Shown: positions 8,165-16,097 of the stretch, piece by piece | How positions within the stretch are numbered: position 1 is the stretch's first letter | Layout of the letters: every line of letters begins with the position of its first letter | Assembly: GCA_964554795.1 (NCBI GenBank) | Contig: CAZKQB010000001.1 | Coordinates: forward strand, 62,001-126,000 | Source of the DNA: SFHK01 sp964554795 | GTDB taxonomy: Bacteria; Bacillota; Clostridia; Christensenellales; Aristaeellaceae | Direction of reading: 5' to 3' | DNA: 64,000 nucleotides | Translations under genes and position numbers: made by a program | The notes under the pieces: model-generated | Database searches by the model: none | Told to the model about the DNA's origin: nothing | The model's input: the letters and a program-made list of their open reading frames with translations, nothing else

Positions 8165-9571
8165 ATGGCGAACATTCGGTTGAACGTCAATCATATGATG
8201 AAGGATTTTCTGGGTGAGCGCGGCATTGACGGCGCGGAGATGAACGCGCTGTCCGCGCGCCTTTCGAATGCGTATGACGCCGTTGAGGCCGGACGCGGCA
8301 AGGGCATGCAGGGCTGGATGGATCTGCCCTACAATCAGGATGAGATTATGACGGACGTAGAGGAAACGGCGAAGGGCATTCGAGAGCAGTTTGATGCCTT
8401 TGTTGTGCTGGGCATCGGCGGAAGCGCGCTTGGCCCGGCGGCGGTTCAGCAGGCGCTGAATCATCTGCACTACAACGAGCTGCCGAAGGAAAAGCGCAAC
8501 GCGCCGAAGCTCTACATTGAGGATAACATCGACCCCGAGCGTATGGCCGCGCTAATGGACGTTGTAGACGTGCGCACCACGTGCTTTAACGTAATTTCCA
8601 AGTCTGGCGGCACGGCTGAGACGATGAGTCAGTATCTGATTGTTCTTGAGAAGCTGAAGGAAGCTTGCCCGAACGATTACCAGAAGCACATCGTTGTAAC
8701 AACCTCCAAAACAAAGGGCTTCCTCATTGAGCTGGCTCGCGAGGAGGGCTTCAAGACGTTCTATATTCCGGATGGCGTGGGCGGACGCTTCTCCGAGCTG
8801 TGCCCTGTGGGGCTGCTGGCGGCTGCCGTGTGTAACATCGACATTCGCGGTCTGGTTGCTGGCGCGAAGAAGATGGACGAGCGTTGCGCTAGCGGCGATA
8901 TGACGAAGAATCCCGCTCTGTATGAGGCAGGACTTATGTATCTGTGTATGCAGAAGGGCATGAACATTTCCGTCATGATGCCGTATGCCGATAGCCTGAA
9001 GCTGATCTCCGACTGGTATGCACAGCTGTGGGCAGAGTCACTGGGAAAGAATGTGACGCTTGACGGTCAGCCCTGCCATGTCGGCTCCACGCCTGTTAAG
9101 ACGCTCGGCGTTACCGATCAGCACAGCCAGCTGCAGCTGTATACCGAGGGTCCGTTCGATAAGGCTATTACCTTCCTGAAGGTGGAAAATTTCCGTGCCG
9201 TAACTCCTATTCCGCATGGCTGCGAGAATGTGCCGAAGATTGCATTCTTGGGCGGAAAAAGCCATAACCAGCTGATTGAGGCCGAGCGCAAGGGAACCGA
9301 GTATGCGCTATATCGCTCCGGCCGTATGAGCCAGACGATCACGCTGGACGAGGTGAATGCGGATACCGTTGGTCAGCTGCTGTATTTCTTCGAGCTCGTG
9401 ACCGCCTACACCGGCGCGCTCCTGAACATCGATACGTTCAACCAGCCCGGCGTAGAGGAGAGCAAGGTTGCCGCGTATGCCGTGATGGGCTACGAGAGCG
9501 AGGAGCACAACCACAAGCGCGAAGAGATGAAGAATCGCCCGGAGGAGAAGAAGGCCTATATTTTCGAATAA
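8165..9571 (+). CDS. pgi: Glucose-6-phosphate isomerase
   Basis: The 468-residue cytoplasmic enzyme interconverts glucose-6-phosphate and fructose-6-phosphate. It carries LGIGGSALGP near the N-terminus (phosphate-binding SIS fold), SKSGGTAET, and the PGI signature regions GVGGRFSELCPVG and NIDTFNQPGVE. The length fits the shorter Gram-positive type. AAAGGAG lies nine bases before the ATG. It is monocistronic, with a promoter upstream and a strong hairpin downstream. Confidence 0.96.
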   Translation: MANIRLNVNHMMKDFLGERGIDGAEMNALSARLSNAYDAVEAGRGKGMQGWMDLPYNQDEIMTDVEETAKGIREQFDAFVVLGIGGSALGPAAVQQALNHLHYNELPKEKRNAPKLYIEDNIDPERMAALMDVVDVRTTCFNVISKSGGTAETMSQYLIVLEKLKEACPNDYQKHIVVTTSKTKGFLIELAREEGFKTFYIPDGVGGRFSELCPVGLLAAAVCNIDIRGLVAGAKKMDERCASGDMTKNPALYEAGLMYLCMQKGMNISVMMPYADSLKLISDWYAQLWAESLGKNVTLDGQPCHVGSTPVKTLGVTDQHSQLQLYTEGPFDKAITFLKVENFRAVTPIPHGCENVPKIAFLGGKSHNQLIEAERKGTEYALYRSGRMSQTITLDEVNADTVGQLLYFFELVTAYTGALLNIDTFNQPGVEESKVAAYAVMGYESEEHNHKREEMKNRPEEKKAYIFE

Positions 9572-9633
9572 GACAGGGAAATCGATCGATGGGAGGATGC
9601 ACATGGCCTCCTCCCATCATTGATGGACACAAG

Positions 9634-9678
9634 CAAACGGCGTGGCAGCGAGGGTCACGCCGTTTGTGCATCCATTTT
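9634..9678. terminator. Bidirectional terminator between pgi and the flavodoxin operon
   Basis: CAAACGGCGTG (9634-9644) pairs perfectly with CACGCCGTTTG (9656-9666) around an 11-base loop, and a short T run follows on the plus strand (about 9674-9679). A second hairpin, GATGGGAGG/CCTCCCATC (9588-9596 with 9610-9618), lies just upstream. Confidence 0.65.
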
Positions 9679-9714
9679 TGTCCGTATTCCGCAGAGCCGT
9701 ATGTCGTGATCGCT

Positions 9715-9804
9715 TTACAGGCCAGAGCCAAGCAGAGCGCATACGGCAAGAAAAGCGGAGATAATTCCAAGCGCAATCAGCTTATACCGCAGGCGCTCCG
9801 TCAT
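9715..9804 (-). CDS. 29-residue single-span membrane peptide, hypothetical
   Basis: ATG at 9804 gives a 29-residue peptide: a basic start (MTERLRYK) followed by one hydrophobic helix (LIALGIISAFLAVCALLG). GAGGAGG lies about nine bases upstream and overlaps the flavodoxin stop codon, so translation is probably coupled to that gene. It ends before the shared terminator hairpin. The strong SD, the clear membrane span and its place as last gene of the DUF3793-flavodoxin operon support it; no homologue can be named. It was probably missed because of its size. Confidence 0.6.
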   Translation of the reverse strand: MTERLRYKLIALGIISAFLAVCALLGSGL

Positions 9805-9818
9805 AAATGGTAGCCTCC

Positions 9819-10226
9819 TCAGGATGCAAGTGCCTGCCCAAGCTTTTCGCATTCGGACTGCGCCTGCTCATCGGGATCATCCTGACAGATGACGCTGTCG
9901 CATGCAAGTGTTGCGCCTGCAGCCAGACATTCGCCTTCCCAGTTTCGCATCCATTCGCCGTCGCCCCAGCCATAGGAGCCGAACAGAGCGATCCTCTTCC
10001 CAGAAAGAAACGGCCTGCATTCGTCAAACATCGGCTGAAATTCAATTTCCTCCAGCACCTCAGCGCCCATTGCGGGGCAGCCGAAGGCGATTGCGTCGAA
10101 ATTGGCAATCTGCGAGGCAGAGAATTCAGCCGCGGTGAAAAGTGTTCCACTGCAAGCTCTTGCAACCGCCTGCGCCATCGCTTCGGTATGACCGGTTCCA
10201 CTCCAGTATACTATAGCAATTTTCAT
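9819..10226 (-). CDS. Flavodoxin
   Basis: The 135-residue protein has the FMN phosphate-binding loop SGTGHTE (9-15) after the first strand MKIAIVYW, and the isoalloxazine loop around FGSYGWGDGEWM. Short-chain flavodoxins carry low-potential electrons in place of ferredoxin, often when iron is scarce. AGGAGG precedes the start. It lies between a DUF3793 gene and a tiny membrane peptide under a promoter with paired metalloregulator-like operators, which fits iron-dependent expression (inference). Confidence 0.92.
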   Translation of the reverse strand: MKIAIVYWSGTGHTEAMAQAVARACSGTLFTAAEFSASQIANFDAIAFGCPAMGAEVLEEIEFQPMFDECRPFLSGKRIALFGSYGWGDGEWMRNWEGECLAAGATLACDSVICQDDPDEQAQSECEKLGQALAS

Positions 10227-10256
10227 ATGAAAGCCTCCTACAAAAGAAAATCTATG

Positions 10257-10817
10257 TCAAGCGGCTACTGTGAGCCGCGTAACACCAATGCCACGTCGAT
10301 AACAGCTCAGATACACACTTCGGCATTTCTCATATAGCGCGAATATGCGCAGCGCCTGCGCTTCATTTGAATAGGCCTTCCAGCAGCCGAGGCAGCGGAA
10401 GCATTCTCCCTTGTGGCGGATGAAGCCGATTACGTCCTCGAGCGGATAGCCGAGGAACACTCCGATTTCGTGCGGAAAGTCTGCACCCGAGCTGACAGCG
10501 CGAGCCAGCATTTCAAGCGCGGCGTTTGTATCAAGGGAAACGTAACCCATGTCTGTGAGAAACGCGCGAATGTCTGCTTGCTGAAGCCGCGCTTCAAGCA
10601 TGCGGGGACGGTATACGTAAATTAGCCCGTCTGCCTCCCGCTCTCGAAGAATGCGCACACGAATTCCTTTTTTTCGCAAAAGTCTCTCCACCTCTGCGGC
10701 ATTTTCCGATAGGGATTCGCATTCCAGCGGTCGATAGGAAAAAAGACTGCCGCATTTGTGCCCGGCCAGCGTCGCTGCACAGTGCCGGATCAGGGTTTCC
10801 TCAAAACGTGCGCTCAT
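10257..10817 (-). CDS. DUF3793 family protein
   Basis: The 186-residue protein carries the DUF3793 features FPHEIGVFLGYPLEDVIGFI and a following Cys-rich segment (KGECFRCLGCWKAY) that could bind a metal. The family has no defined activity but often sits beside flavodoxin or ferrous-iron transport genes in Clostridia. The start at 10817 follows GAGGAGGG; an ATG five codons upstream lacks an SD. It is the first gene of the operon and lies directly behind two palindromic operators. Confidence 0.85.
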   Translation of the reverse strand: MSARFEETLIRHCAATLAGHKCGSLFSYRPLECESLSENAAEVERLLRKKGIRVRILREREADGLIYVYRPRMLEARLQQADIRAFLTDMGYVSLDTNAALEMLARAVSSGADFPHEIGVFLGYPLEDVIGFIRHKGECFRCLGCWKAYSNEAQALRIFALYEKCRSVYLSCYRRGIGVTRLTVAA

Positions 10818-10832
10818 AGGATCCCTCCTCAT

Positions 10833-10850
10833 GGTTAAATGTGTCTAACC
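10833..10850. promoter_or_regulatory. Operator palindrome 1, DUF3793-flavodoxin operon
   Basis: GGTTA(n8)TAACC, an 18-base dyad, sits in the 5' leader of the DUF3793 gene. Its sequence matches operator 2 at 10886 in 15 of 18 positions. The half-sites resemble those of DtxR/IdeR-type iron regulators. Confidence 0.55.
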
Positions 10851-10883
10851 GATCTCAAAAAAAGAAAGACAATCATGTCCAAT

Positions 10884-10905
10884 GTGGTTAAATGAATCTA
10901 ACCAC
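10884..10905. promoter_or_regulatory. Operator palindrome 2, DUF3793-flavodoxin operon
   Basis: GTGGTTA(n8)TAACCAC, a 22-base perfect-arm dyad, begins four bases downstream of the -10 element, so a bound protein would cover the transcription start. It is spaced 53 bases from operator 1. Confidence 0.65.
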
Positions 10906-10909
10906 GAAG

Positions 10910-10938
10910 ATCATAACAAATTGATTTCCGTTTGTCAA
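10910..10938 (-). promoter_or_regulatory. sigma-A promoter of the DUF3793-flavodoxin operon
   Basis: On the minus strand TTGACA (10938-10933) and TATGAT (10915-10910) are separated by 17 bases, a near-consensus promoter. Confidence 0.75.
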
Positions 10939-10944
10939 GCCTAT

Positions 10945-11001
10945 GTACGGGTTAATTTTCGATGAAACGGTACGGGTTTATTGATCACTTTGTGCAACAA
11001 A
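10945..11001. promoter_or_regulatory. Possible operators upstream of the SGNH hydrolase gene
   Basis: A direct repeat GTACGGGTTwA occurs at 10945-10954 and 10970-10980, 25 bases apart, and a 13-base palindrome TTTGTGCAACAAA lies at 10989-11001, just upstream of the -35. Any of these could bind a regulator. Confidence 0.3.
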
Positions 11002-11013
11002 TGAAAAACCGCA

Positions 11014-11042
11014 TTGACAGCACGACGGCTGCGTGCGATAAT
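11014..11042 (+). promoter_or_regulatory. sigma-A promoter of the SGNH hydrolase gene
   Basis: TTGACA (11014-11019) and GATAAT (11037-11042) have a 17-base spacer. Confidence 0.65.
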
Positions 11043-11079
11043 AAACAGTGGAAATTACGGCGTACAGGGGAATCAGCGC

Positions 11080-12126
11080 ATGGATATTACGAGGATTGAT
11101 CCTAATTTTCTAAAGGGAACCGTTTTCAGCGAGAAGGAATTTACGTGGTATGATCTGAGAAGCGAGCCGTTTGAGGTGCGCGGTTTGGCGGTATGCGAGG
11201 GCGAGCGATTCCTCCGTCTGCCGGAGACGCTGATACCGAAATTTTGCGAGGGGCTGCAGGTGCTTGCGCACCATACGGCCGGCGGGCACGTGCGCTTTCG
11301 TACAGATGCGAAGCGCATTGCTGTGCGCGCGTGCAGTCTTTATCCCGACAGCATCATGAACCACATGGCGCTGACGGGCAGCAAGGGCATGGATCTCTAT
11401 GCAGACGGCGAATATTGCTCCACAATCCGCCCCGGTATAACCGATGAATGGTTTGAAGGCGTTTGCGAAATGAAGAGCGGGATGAAGGACGTGGAGGTCA
11501 ACATGCCGCTGTACAACGGGCTTACGCATCTTCTGATCGGCATCGGAGCGGATGCGAAGGTGCTTGCGCCCCGGCCGTATCGGTTTGACGAGCCGGTGGT
11601 ATATTATGGATCGTCCATCACGCAGGGCGGCTGCGCATCCCGTCCTGGAAATTGCTATCAGGGCTTTCTTTCGCGATGGCTGGACGCGGATCAGGTGAAT
11701 CTGGGATTTTCAGGCAATGCCAAGGGCGAATTGGAAATGGCGGAATACATTGCCGGTCTTCCGATGTGCGCGTTTGTATACGACTATGACCATAACGCGC
11801 CGGACGTAGGGCACCTTCGCCGAACGCATGAGCCGTTTTTCCGGGTGATTCGCCGCATGCGGCCGGAGCTCCCCGTGATCTTTGTTACCAAGCCGGACGG
11901 TGAGCACGACCCGCATGGCGAGGAACGACGCGAATTGATTTATGCGACCTATGAGCATGCGCGCAAGGATGGAGATGCGCATGTGTGGTTTGTGGATGGA
12001 CGTACGCTGTTTGGCGAAGCTGACCGAGGAGATTGTACCGTGGACGGCTGCCATCCGAACGATCTGGGCTTTTATCGGATGGCGCAGGCAATTTATCCGG
12101 CGCTGAAGGAGGCGCTGTCGGTCTGA
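11080..12126 (+). CDS. SGNH/GDSL hydrolase (GxDLY N-terminal domain + Lipase_GDSL_3-type esterase)
   Basis: The 348-residue protein has an N-terminal beta domain carrying GMDLY (103-107, the GxDLY domain), then an SGNH hydrolase. Block I is YYGSSITQGG with Ser179 as nucleophile, GFSGNAKGE supplies the oxyanion Gly/Asn, and DGCHPND the Asp-His pair. Such enzymes deacylate carbohydrates or other esters. There is no signal peptide, so it acts in the cytoplasm. The start at 11080 follows AGGGG; the frame extends upstream to 11014, but that is inside the promoter. It is followed by the ThrE-type pair, with which it may be co-transcribed. Confidence 0.88.
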   Translation: MDITRIDPNFLKGTVFSEKEFTWYDLRSEPFEVRGLAVCEGERFLRLPETLIPKFCEGLQVLAHHTAGGHVRFRTDAKRIAVRACSLYPDSIMNHMALTGSKGMDLYADGEYCSTIRPGITDEWFEGVCEMKSGMKDVEVNMPLYNGLTHLLIGIGADAKVLAPRPYRFDEPVVYYGSSITQGGCASRPGNCYQGFLSRWLDADQVNLGFSGNAKGELEMAEYIAGLPMCAFVYDYDHNAPDVGHLRRTHEPFFRVIRRMRPELPVIFVTKPDGEHDPHGEERRELIYATYEHARKDGDAHVWFVDGRTLFGEADRGDCTVDGCHPNDLGFYRMAQAIYPALKEALSV

Positions 12127-12153
12127 CGGCGCTGGATGAAGGAGATGGGAACG

Positions 12154-12918
12154 ATGGATGCCCGCGAAGCGGAGGCAATCTTTCAAACGATCCTCGACAT
12201 AGGGGTGACAATGCTGAAATCCGGGGGCGAGGTATACCGCGTCGAGGACACGATCTGCCGTCTGGTACGAGCCTATGGAGGCGAGAAGCCGCATGTTTTT
12301 GCCATTCCGTCTCACATTGTGGCGACGGCGGAAATGAACGGGCACGAGCTTACGTCCTCGCGGCGAGTTCTGGCGGCGAGCATCAATTTGGAGATGCTTG
12401 ATCGAGTGAATGATCTGGCGCGGCGCGTGTGTCGGGAAACGCCGGATGCGGAGACGATGCGCGCGCGGCTGGATGCAGCTTTGGCAACGCCTACCTATAC
12501 GCTCTGGCAGAAGATGATCATTTATGCGCTGGTTGCGTTTTCGTTTACCGTGTTCTTTGGCGGCAATCTGGCGGACTCGATTGCAAGCGCGCTGATTGGC
12601 GTTGTGATGCTGTTTTGTGCGCGTCTCACGCATACGCTGGGCGGGAATACGCTGTTTAACAACATCATGAGTGCGGCGGTGGCTGCAGCGCTTGCGGTGA
12701 CGTCGGTTCGGCTGGGGCTTGCCGCCGATGCGGACAAGATCATCGTCGGAAATGTGATGCTGCTGATTCCCGGCGTTGAGCTGGTTAACGGTATGCGTGA
12801 TTTCATTGCCGGAGATATTCAGGCGGGATTGATGCACGTGGCGGAGGCACTGTTTCTGGCCATTGGCATTGCGCTGGGCGCGGCAGGCGTTCTGACGATT
12901 CTGGGAGGTGCGGCATGA
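12154..12918 (+). CDS. Threonine/serine exporter family protein, ThrE N-terminal half
   Basis: The 254-residue protein has the cytoplasmic N-domain typical of PF06738 (MLKSGGEVYRVEDTI), then about five membrane segments from residue 120, with LLIPGVELVNGMRDFIAGD matching the family's conserved loop. Together with the next gene it would form a two-subunit amino-acid exporter. AAGGAG lies nine bases before ATG 12154; earlier in-frame ATGs at 12136 and 12145 are less well placed. It overlaps the next gene by four bases. Confidence 0.88.
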   Translation: MDAREAEAIFQTILDIGVTMLKSGGEVYRVEDTICRLVRAYGGEKPHVFAIPSHIVATAEMNGHELTSSRRVLAASINLEMLDRVNDLARRVCRETPDAETMRARLDAALATPTYTLWQKMIIYALVAFSFTVFFGGNLADSIASALIGVVMLFCARLTHTLGGNTLFNNIMSAAVAAALAVTSVRLGLAADADKIIVGNVMLLIPGVELVNGMRDFIAGDIQAGLMHVAEALFLAIGIALGAAGVLTILGGAA

Positions 12919-13385
12919 TGAAGGAATGGCTGATTCCCATCGTTTCCGCAGCGCTCGGTAGCCTGAGCTTCGCCATGTTCTTTGGCGTGCGTTCCCGGAA
13001 GCTATGGTTTTCGGCACTGGGAGGCGCGTTGAACTGGGGACTGTATTTGCTTGCAATGAAGAAAATGGGATTGCCCGAAACGATGGCCTACGCGCTGGGC
13101 GCAGCGGCAGGCACGCTGTATGCAGAGGTTCTCGCGAGAATCATTAAAACCCCGGTCACCGTGTTCGTCATCACGTCCGTGATTCCGATGGTGCCCGGGG
13201 GGGCGCTGTACTATACGATGCTGGGTCTTTTGCAGGGCGACAAGGCAACGTTTGTGACGAGAGGCCTGTACACGCTGTCGGCGGCGGGGGCAATGGCGTT
13301 GGGCATTTTCGCAGCTACGATGCTGTTCCGGCTGTTGTTTACGGCCGGGCGCGCTATGTGCTCCGCGCTCCGAGGGTCTCATTGA
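12915..13385 (+). CDS. Threonine/serine exporter family protein, ThrE C-terminal half (ThrE_2 type)
   Basis: The 156-residue protein is almost entirely membrane-embedded (about five spans) and contains SVIPMVPGGALYYTMLGLL, the PF12821 signature. It is the partner of the preceding subunit, with which it overlaps (ATGA). In some bacteria the two halves are one polypeptide; the split form is usual in Firmicutes. It ends by overlapping the convergent Hsp70-like gene by seven bases. Confidence 0.88.
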   Translation: MMKEWLIPIVSAALGSLSFAMFFGVRSRKLWFSALGGALNWGLYLLAMKKMGLPETMAYALGAAAGTLYAEVLARIIKTPVTVFVITSVIPMVPGGALYYTMLGLLQGDKATFVTRGLYTLSAAGAMALGIFAATMLFRLLFTAGRAMCSALRGSH

Positions 13386-15271
13386 ACGATAGGCATTTCG
13401 ACCGAGCGCGCCATGCGCATAATCTGCGATTCGAGACTGATGGTAATATCGGTCTCGAGTTGTTTTTGGAATTGGGGCGAATCCATGCTGTTCAGAAGCG
13501 CGGATTCGATTGCCTTACGCTGCCGGGGCGAGGAAAGGCTTCTTCGGAAGGACAGGCATAGAAGTTTTCGTGTGAGCAGCGGAAGGTTTGCTCGGCTCAC
13601 TGCGTTGGTGACGGCCTTCTGACCGAAGTAGGCTACAATCAGGCCGATCAACGCGCCCAGCAGGATGCCGACCGGGCCTTCCATCAGAAGTACCATGCCG
13701 CCTCCGCCGCAGAGACTTGCGGTGATGCAACTGGTGATAACGTAGATCAGCGTTGTCGTAACCGGGCTTTCCAGTAGGATATTTACCTTTTCCGGTCCGA
13801 TCAGGGCGCGTACGCCGGTGAGCGACATGCTTTGCCGGTCTACGTCGTGACGGATGCAGATTTCGTCCAGCCGTGGCTGCAGCCGCTCAAATAGCTTCTT
13901 CAGCCAGTCATTGATGGCCGGCCGGATTTCCGGAATCTCGTCAAGGTTTTTAACCAGTTCATCGGTACGCTCGATAATCGGCGCCTCCATTTTTTCTATG
14001 GTTTCAATCTCGCCGCATTTCCATTCATCCAGTACGTTCAGCACCACATCGTGTACGATGCGGCCGGAAAGAATGGAGGCCAGCGGCACGGTTAACCATT
14101 TGAGCGACGAAGCGATTTCCTGCGATACATCGCCACTTTGGAAGTAGGTCTCGACATCCTTTGAGAAGGCGTCCAGCCGGTCGTCCACGCGTGCAGCATA
14201 GGCAAGCCCCTTGGCGATGGAGTATTCAGGCTCCGGGCAGATAACGATCTGTGCATTCGGAAACTGCGCGGCACACGCCTCGCGGAAGAAGCGCATGCGC
14301 GACGCTCCGCCGGTCAGGATCACGAGCTTCGGCGGATTCTCGGCTGTAGCCTGATCTGCGTGGCGCAAAAGGTCGCTCAGCGCCTCGCCGAACGTTGCAC
14401 CCTTCAGCTCCTCCATGGGGGTGGAGAGGATTTCGCGCATAATATCCTCGTTCAGCTCGAATTTCACCTTTACGGGCATGTCGTAGTATACCGTTTCAGA
14501 GGCGACGCAGGGCGTTCTGATCCATTCGCTTTCGTCGAGGAAATATTGCTCCTTCAAACGGCGCGCGGCAATTTCGAGACGGTTTTTCCACGAAAGCGAC
14601 TCGCGGAAAACGGTTTCAAGCTCCTCGCGGTGTTTGCTTGCCGCCAACGCGCGGCGGAGCATGCCGGCCTCAATCAGTCCGCCGCCGAGAGAAACGTCGC
14701 CAAACGTACCGATGGCGGATTCACGTCCACCCACGATATAGGCAAAGTCGGTCGTAGACGAGCCGATATCGATGACCAGCGTCGTCTGATCGAGCATTTC
14801 AGGCGCAACCTTCAGCTCGTGCGCGTAGCGGGCATAGAAAAATGCGGCGCGCGATTCAGACACGATGTGCACGTTGCCAAGCCCAGCGCGCTTCATGATT
14901 TCGCAGTAGCGCGCGCGATCGTTTTCCTTCCAACCTGCGGGGCAGCCGACGGCGATGTATACGTCTCCGTCAAAGAAATCGTCCGCCTCCTCCAAAAGCG
15001 CCGCGCGAAGGCCATGGGCAAAGCGCTCGATGTCGCGCTCAGCATCCATGGTATTCAGATAACGGCTCTTGAATCGGGAACGCAGATGCACGACCTTGCG
15101 GTCGAGCAGTGCCTTCTCGCCGATGCGCACCTCCGTACCGGACATGCCAACGACGGACAGGATGGAGCCGCGCCCGTCGATCGGCTGAATTATGGGTTCA
15201 ATTACACTGTCTTCTGCCAGACAGGCGACTGCGCTCTCGCCGTCGCCGATGTCAATGCCAATGTACTTCAT
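13379..15271 (-). CDS. Membrane-anchored Hsp70-like (actin-fold) ATPase
   Basis: The 630-residue protein begins with a DnaK-type nucleotide-binding domain: phosphate-1 MKYIGIDIGDGES, phosphate-2 TLVIDIGSSTTDFAYIVGG, and adenosine motif LVILTGGASRMRF. After about residue 370 it has no DnaK substrate-binding domain. Instead a helical linker leads to two hydrophobic segments (about 505-549) that are Gly-rich (CGGGG; GILLGALIGLIVAYFG), followed by about 80 charged residues. I infer a membrane-bound actin-like ATPase. The downstream start of this gene overlaps the stop of the 273-residue neighbour by four bases (ATGA). Not DnaK or a cell-shape MreB. Confidence 0.8.
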   Translation of the reverse strand: MKYIGIDIGDGESAVACLAEDSVIEPIIQPIDGRGSILSVVGMSGTEVRIGEKALLDRKVVHLRSRFKSRYLNTMDAERDIERFAHGLRAALLEEADDFFDGDVYIAVGCPAGWKENDRARYCEIMKRAGLGNVHIVSESRAAFFYARYAHELKVAPEMLDQTTLVIDIGSSTTDFAYIVGGRESAIGTFGDVSLGGGLIEAGMLRRALAASKHREELETVFRESLSWKNRLEIAARRLKEQYFLDESEWIRTPCVASETVYYDMPVKVKFELNEDIMREILSTPMEELKGATFGEALSDLLRHADQATAENPPKLVILTGGASRMRFFREACAAQFPNAQIVICPEPEYSIAKGLAYAARVDDRLDAFSKDVETYFQSGDVSQEIASSLKWLTVPLASILSGRIVHDVVLNVLDEWKCGEIETIEKMEAPIIERTDELVKNLDEIPEIRPAINDWLKKLFERLQPRLDEICIRHDVDRQSMSLTGVRALIGPEKVNILLESPVTTTLIYVITSCITASLCGGGGMVLLMEGPVGILLGALIGLIVAYFGQKAVTNAVSRANLPLLTRKLLCLSFRRSLSSPRQRKAIESALLNSMDSPQFQKQLETDITISLESQIMRMARSVEMPIVQ

Positions 15272-16089
15272 TCGTTCGTATCCTCCGCAGTTTCTTCCAG
15301 ATGCACGATGGCCATACCGCGTGCTACCAGTCGGTCGCCCTTCAGCACAGCGGGGGCGATGGTGCGCGTGGCGCGCTTGGTCGGCATGATATCAAAATAC
15401 GCGTCGTTCGTGCCGTCGTATTCCAAAAACGCGTAGCCTCTTGAAAGGGTCAGCGCCGTAATGGCTGTCATCAGCTCGTCCGGCACGGCGTCCGGATCCT
15501 CGCGCTTCAGCGTTACGGCTAAGGTGATCAGCTGAAGGACGCTTTCGTCATCGCTTCCGCCGGGGGCAGGCAAAGTCAGGAAGGCTTCAAGGTCGCGGTC
15601 AATGGCTTCCATGCGGCGCTCGGTGAGACGGAAAAGCGCGTCCGCGTTCACAGTCTGGGAAACCTTTACCTCCGGCTTCGGGTGGGGCAAAAAGGCTGCG
15701 AGAGCCGTAAGAATTGCACCAATCGCGGCCCAAAGCGACGTCAGCAGGTCGGCACCTTTCCAAGCGGAGGCGGCTGCGCCCGCAGTGATCAGAATCGCGC
15801 ACAGGCTCAAAGCTAGCGACGTCGGGAAGCCCTTGGCGTGCTTTACCCTAACATCGGGCGGGTTCACGATGGAAAGAGCGGAAATCAGGCCGGCTTCATG
15901 GGAAAACAGAATGCTGCCCAGCTGTCGGGCGATGGAATCGTCCAGCTGAGAAAGCGTCAGCTGCTGGGTGTCGGCAATCATTTTTTTCAGAATCTCCGCG
16001 GCCGACGCGGTGTCTTCAAAGGACTTCGAGGGGCGGTTTTCCATTAGCGCCCGAAAGTGTTCTGCGGCAAGCGGCATAGGGTCGCTCAC
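15268..16089 (-). CDS. Hypothetical membrane protein, putative partner of the Hsp70-like ATPase
   Basis: The 273-residue protein has a helical N-terminal third, two adjacent hydrophobic helices around residues 90-135 (TSLALSLCAILITAGAAASAW; TSLWAAIGAILTALAAFLPHP), then a helical stretch and a C-terminal beta-like region ending IAPAVLKGDRLVARGMAIVHL. That ending loosely recalls the GrpE beta domain (RPAxVxV), which would fit a nucleotide-exchange role for the next gene's Hsp70-like ATPase; this is speculation. GAAAGGAGTGA precedes the start. It lies nine bases after sortase and overlaps the ATPase gene. Confidence 0.65.
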   Translation of the reverse strand: MSDPMPLAAEHFRALMENRPSKSFEDTASAAEILKKMIADTQQLTLSQLDDSIARQLGSILFSHEAGLISALSIVNPPDVRVKHAKGFPTSLALSLCAILITAGAAASAWKGADLLTSLWAAIGAILTALAAFLPHPKPEVKVSQTVNADALFRLTERRMEAIDRDLEAFLTLPAPGGSDDESVLQLITLAVTLKREDPDAVPDELMTAITALTLSRGYAFLEYDGTNDAYFDIMPTKRATRTIAPAVLKGDRLVARGMAIVHLEETAEDTNE

Positions 16090-16097
16090 TCCTTTCG

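Noticed and set aside
11710..13056. Long minus-strand open frame opposite the SGNH and ThrE genes
   Set aside because: Antisense to recognised genes; composition rich in Arg/His/Gln typical of shadow frames.
13379..15271. DnaK or MreB identity for the Hsp70-like gene
   Set aside because: It lacks the beta-sandwich substrate domain of DnaK, is not beside grpE/dnaJ, and its Gly-rich membrane segments are foreign to both families.
14360..15436. 358-codon plus-strand frame opposite the Hsp70-like gene
   Set aside because: Shadow of the ATPase gene; no SD and no domain.
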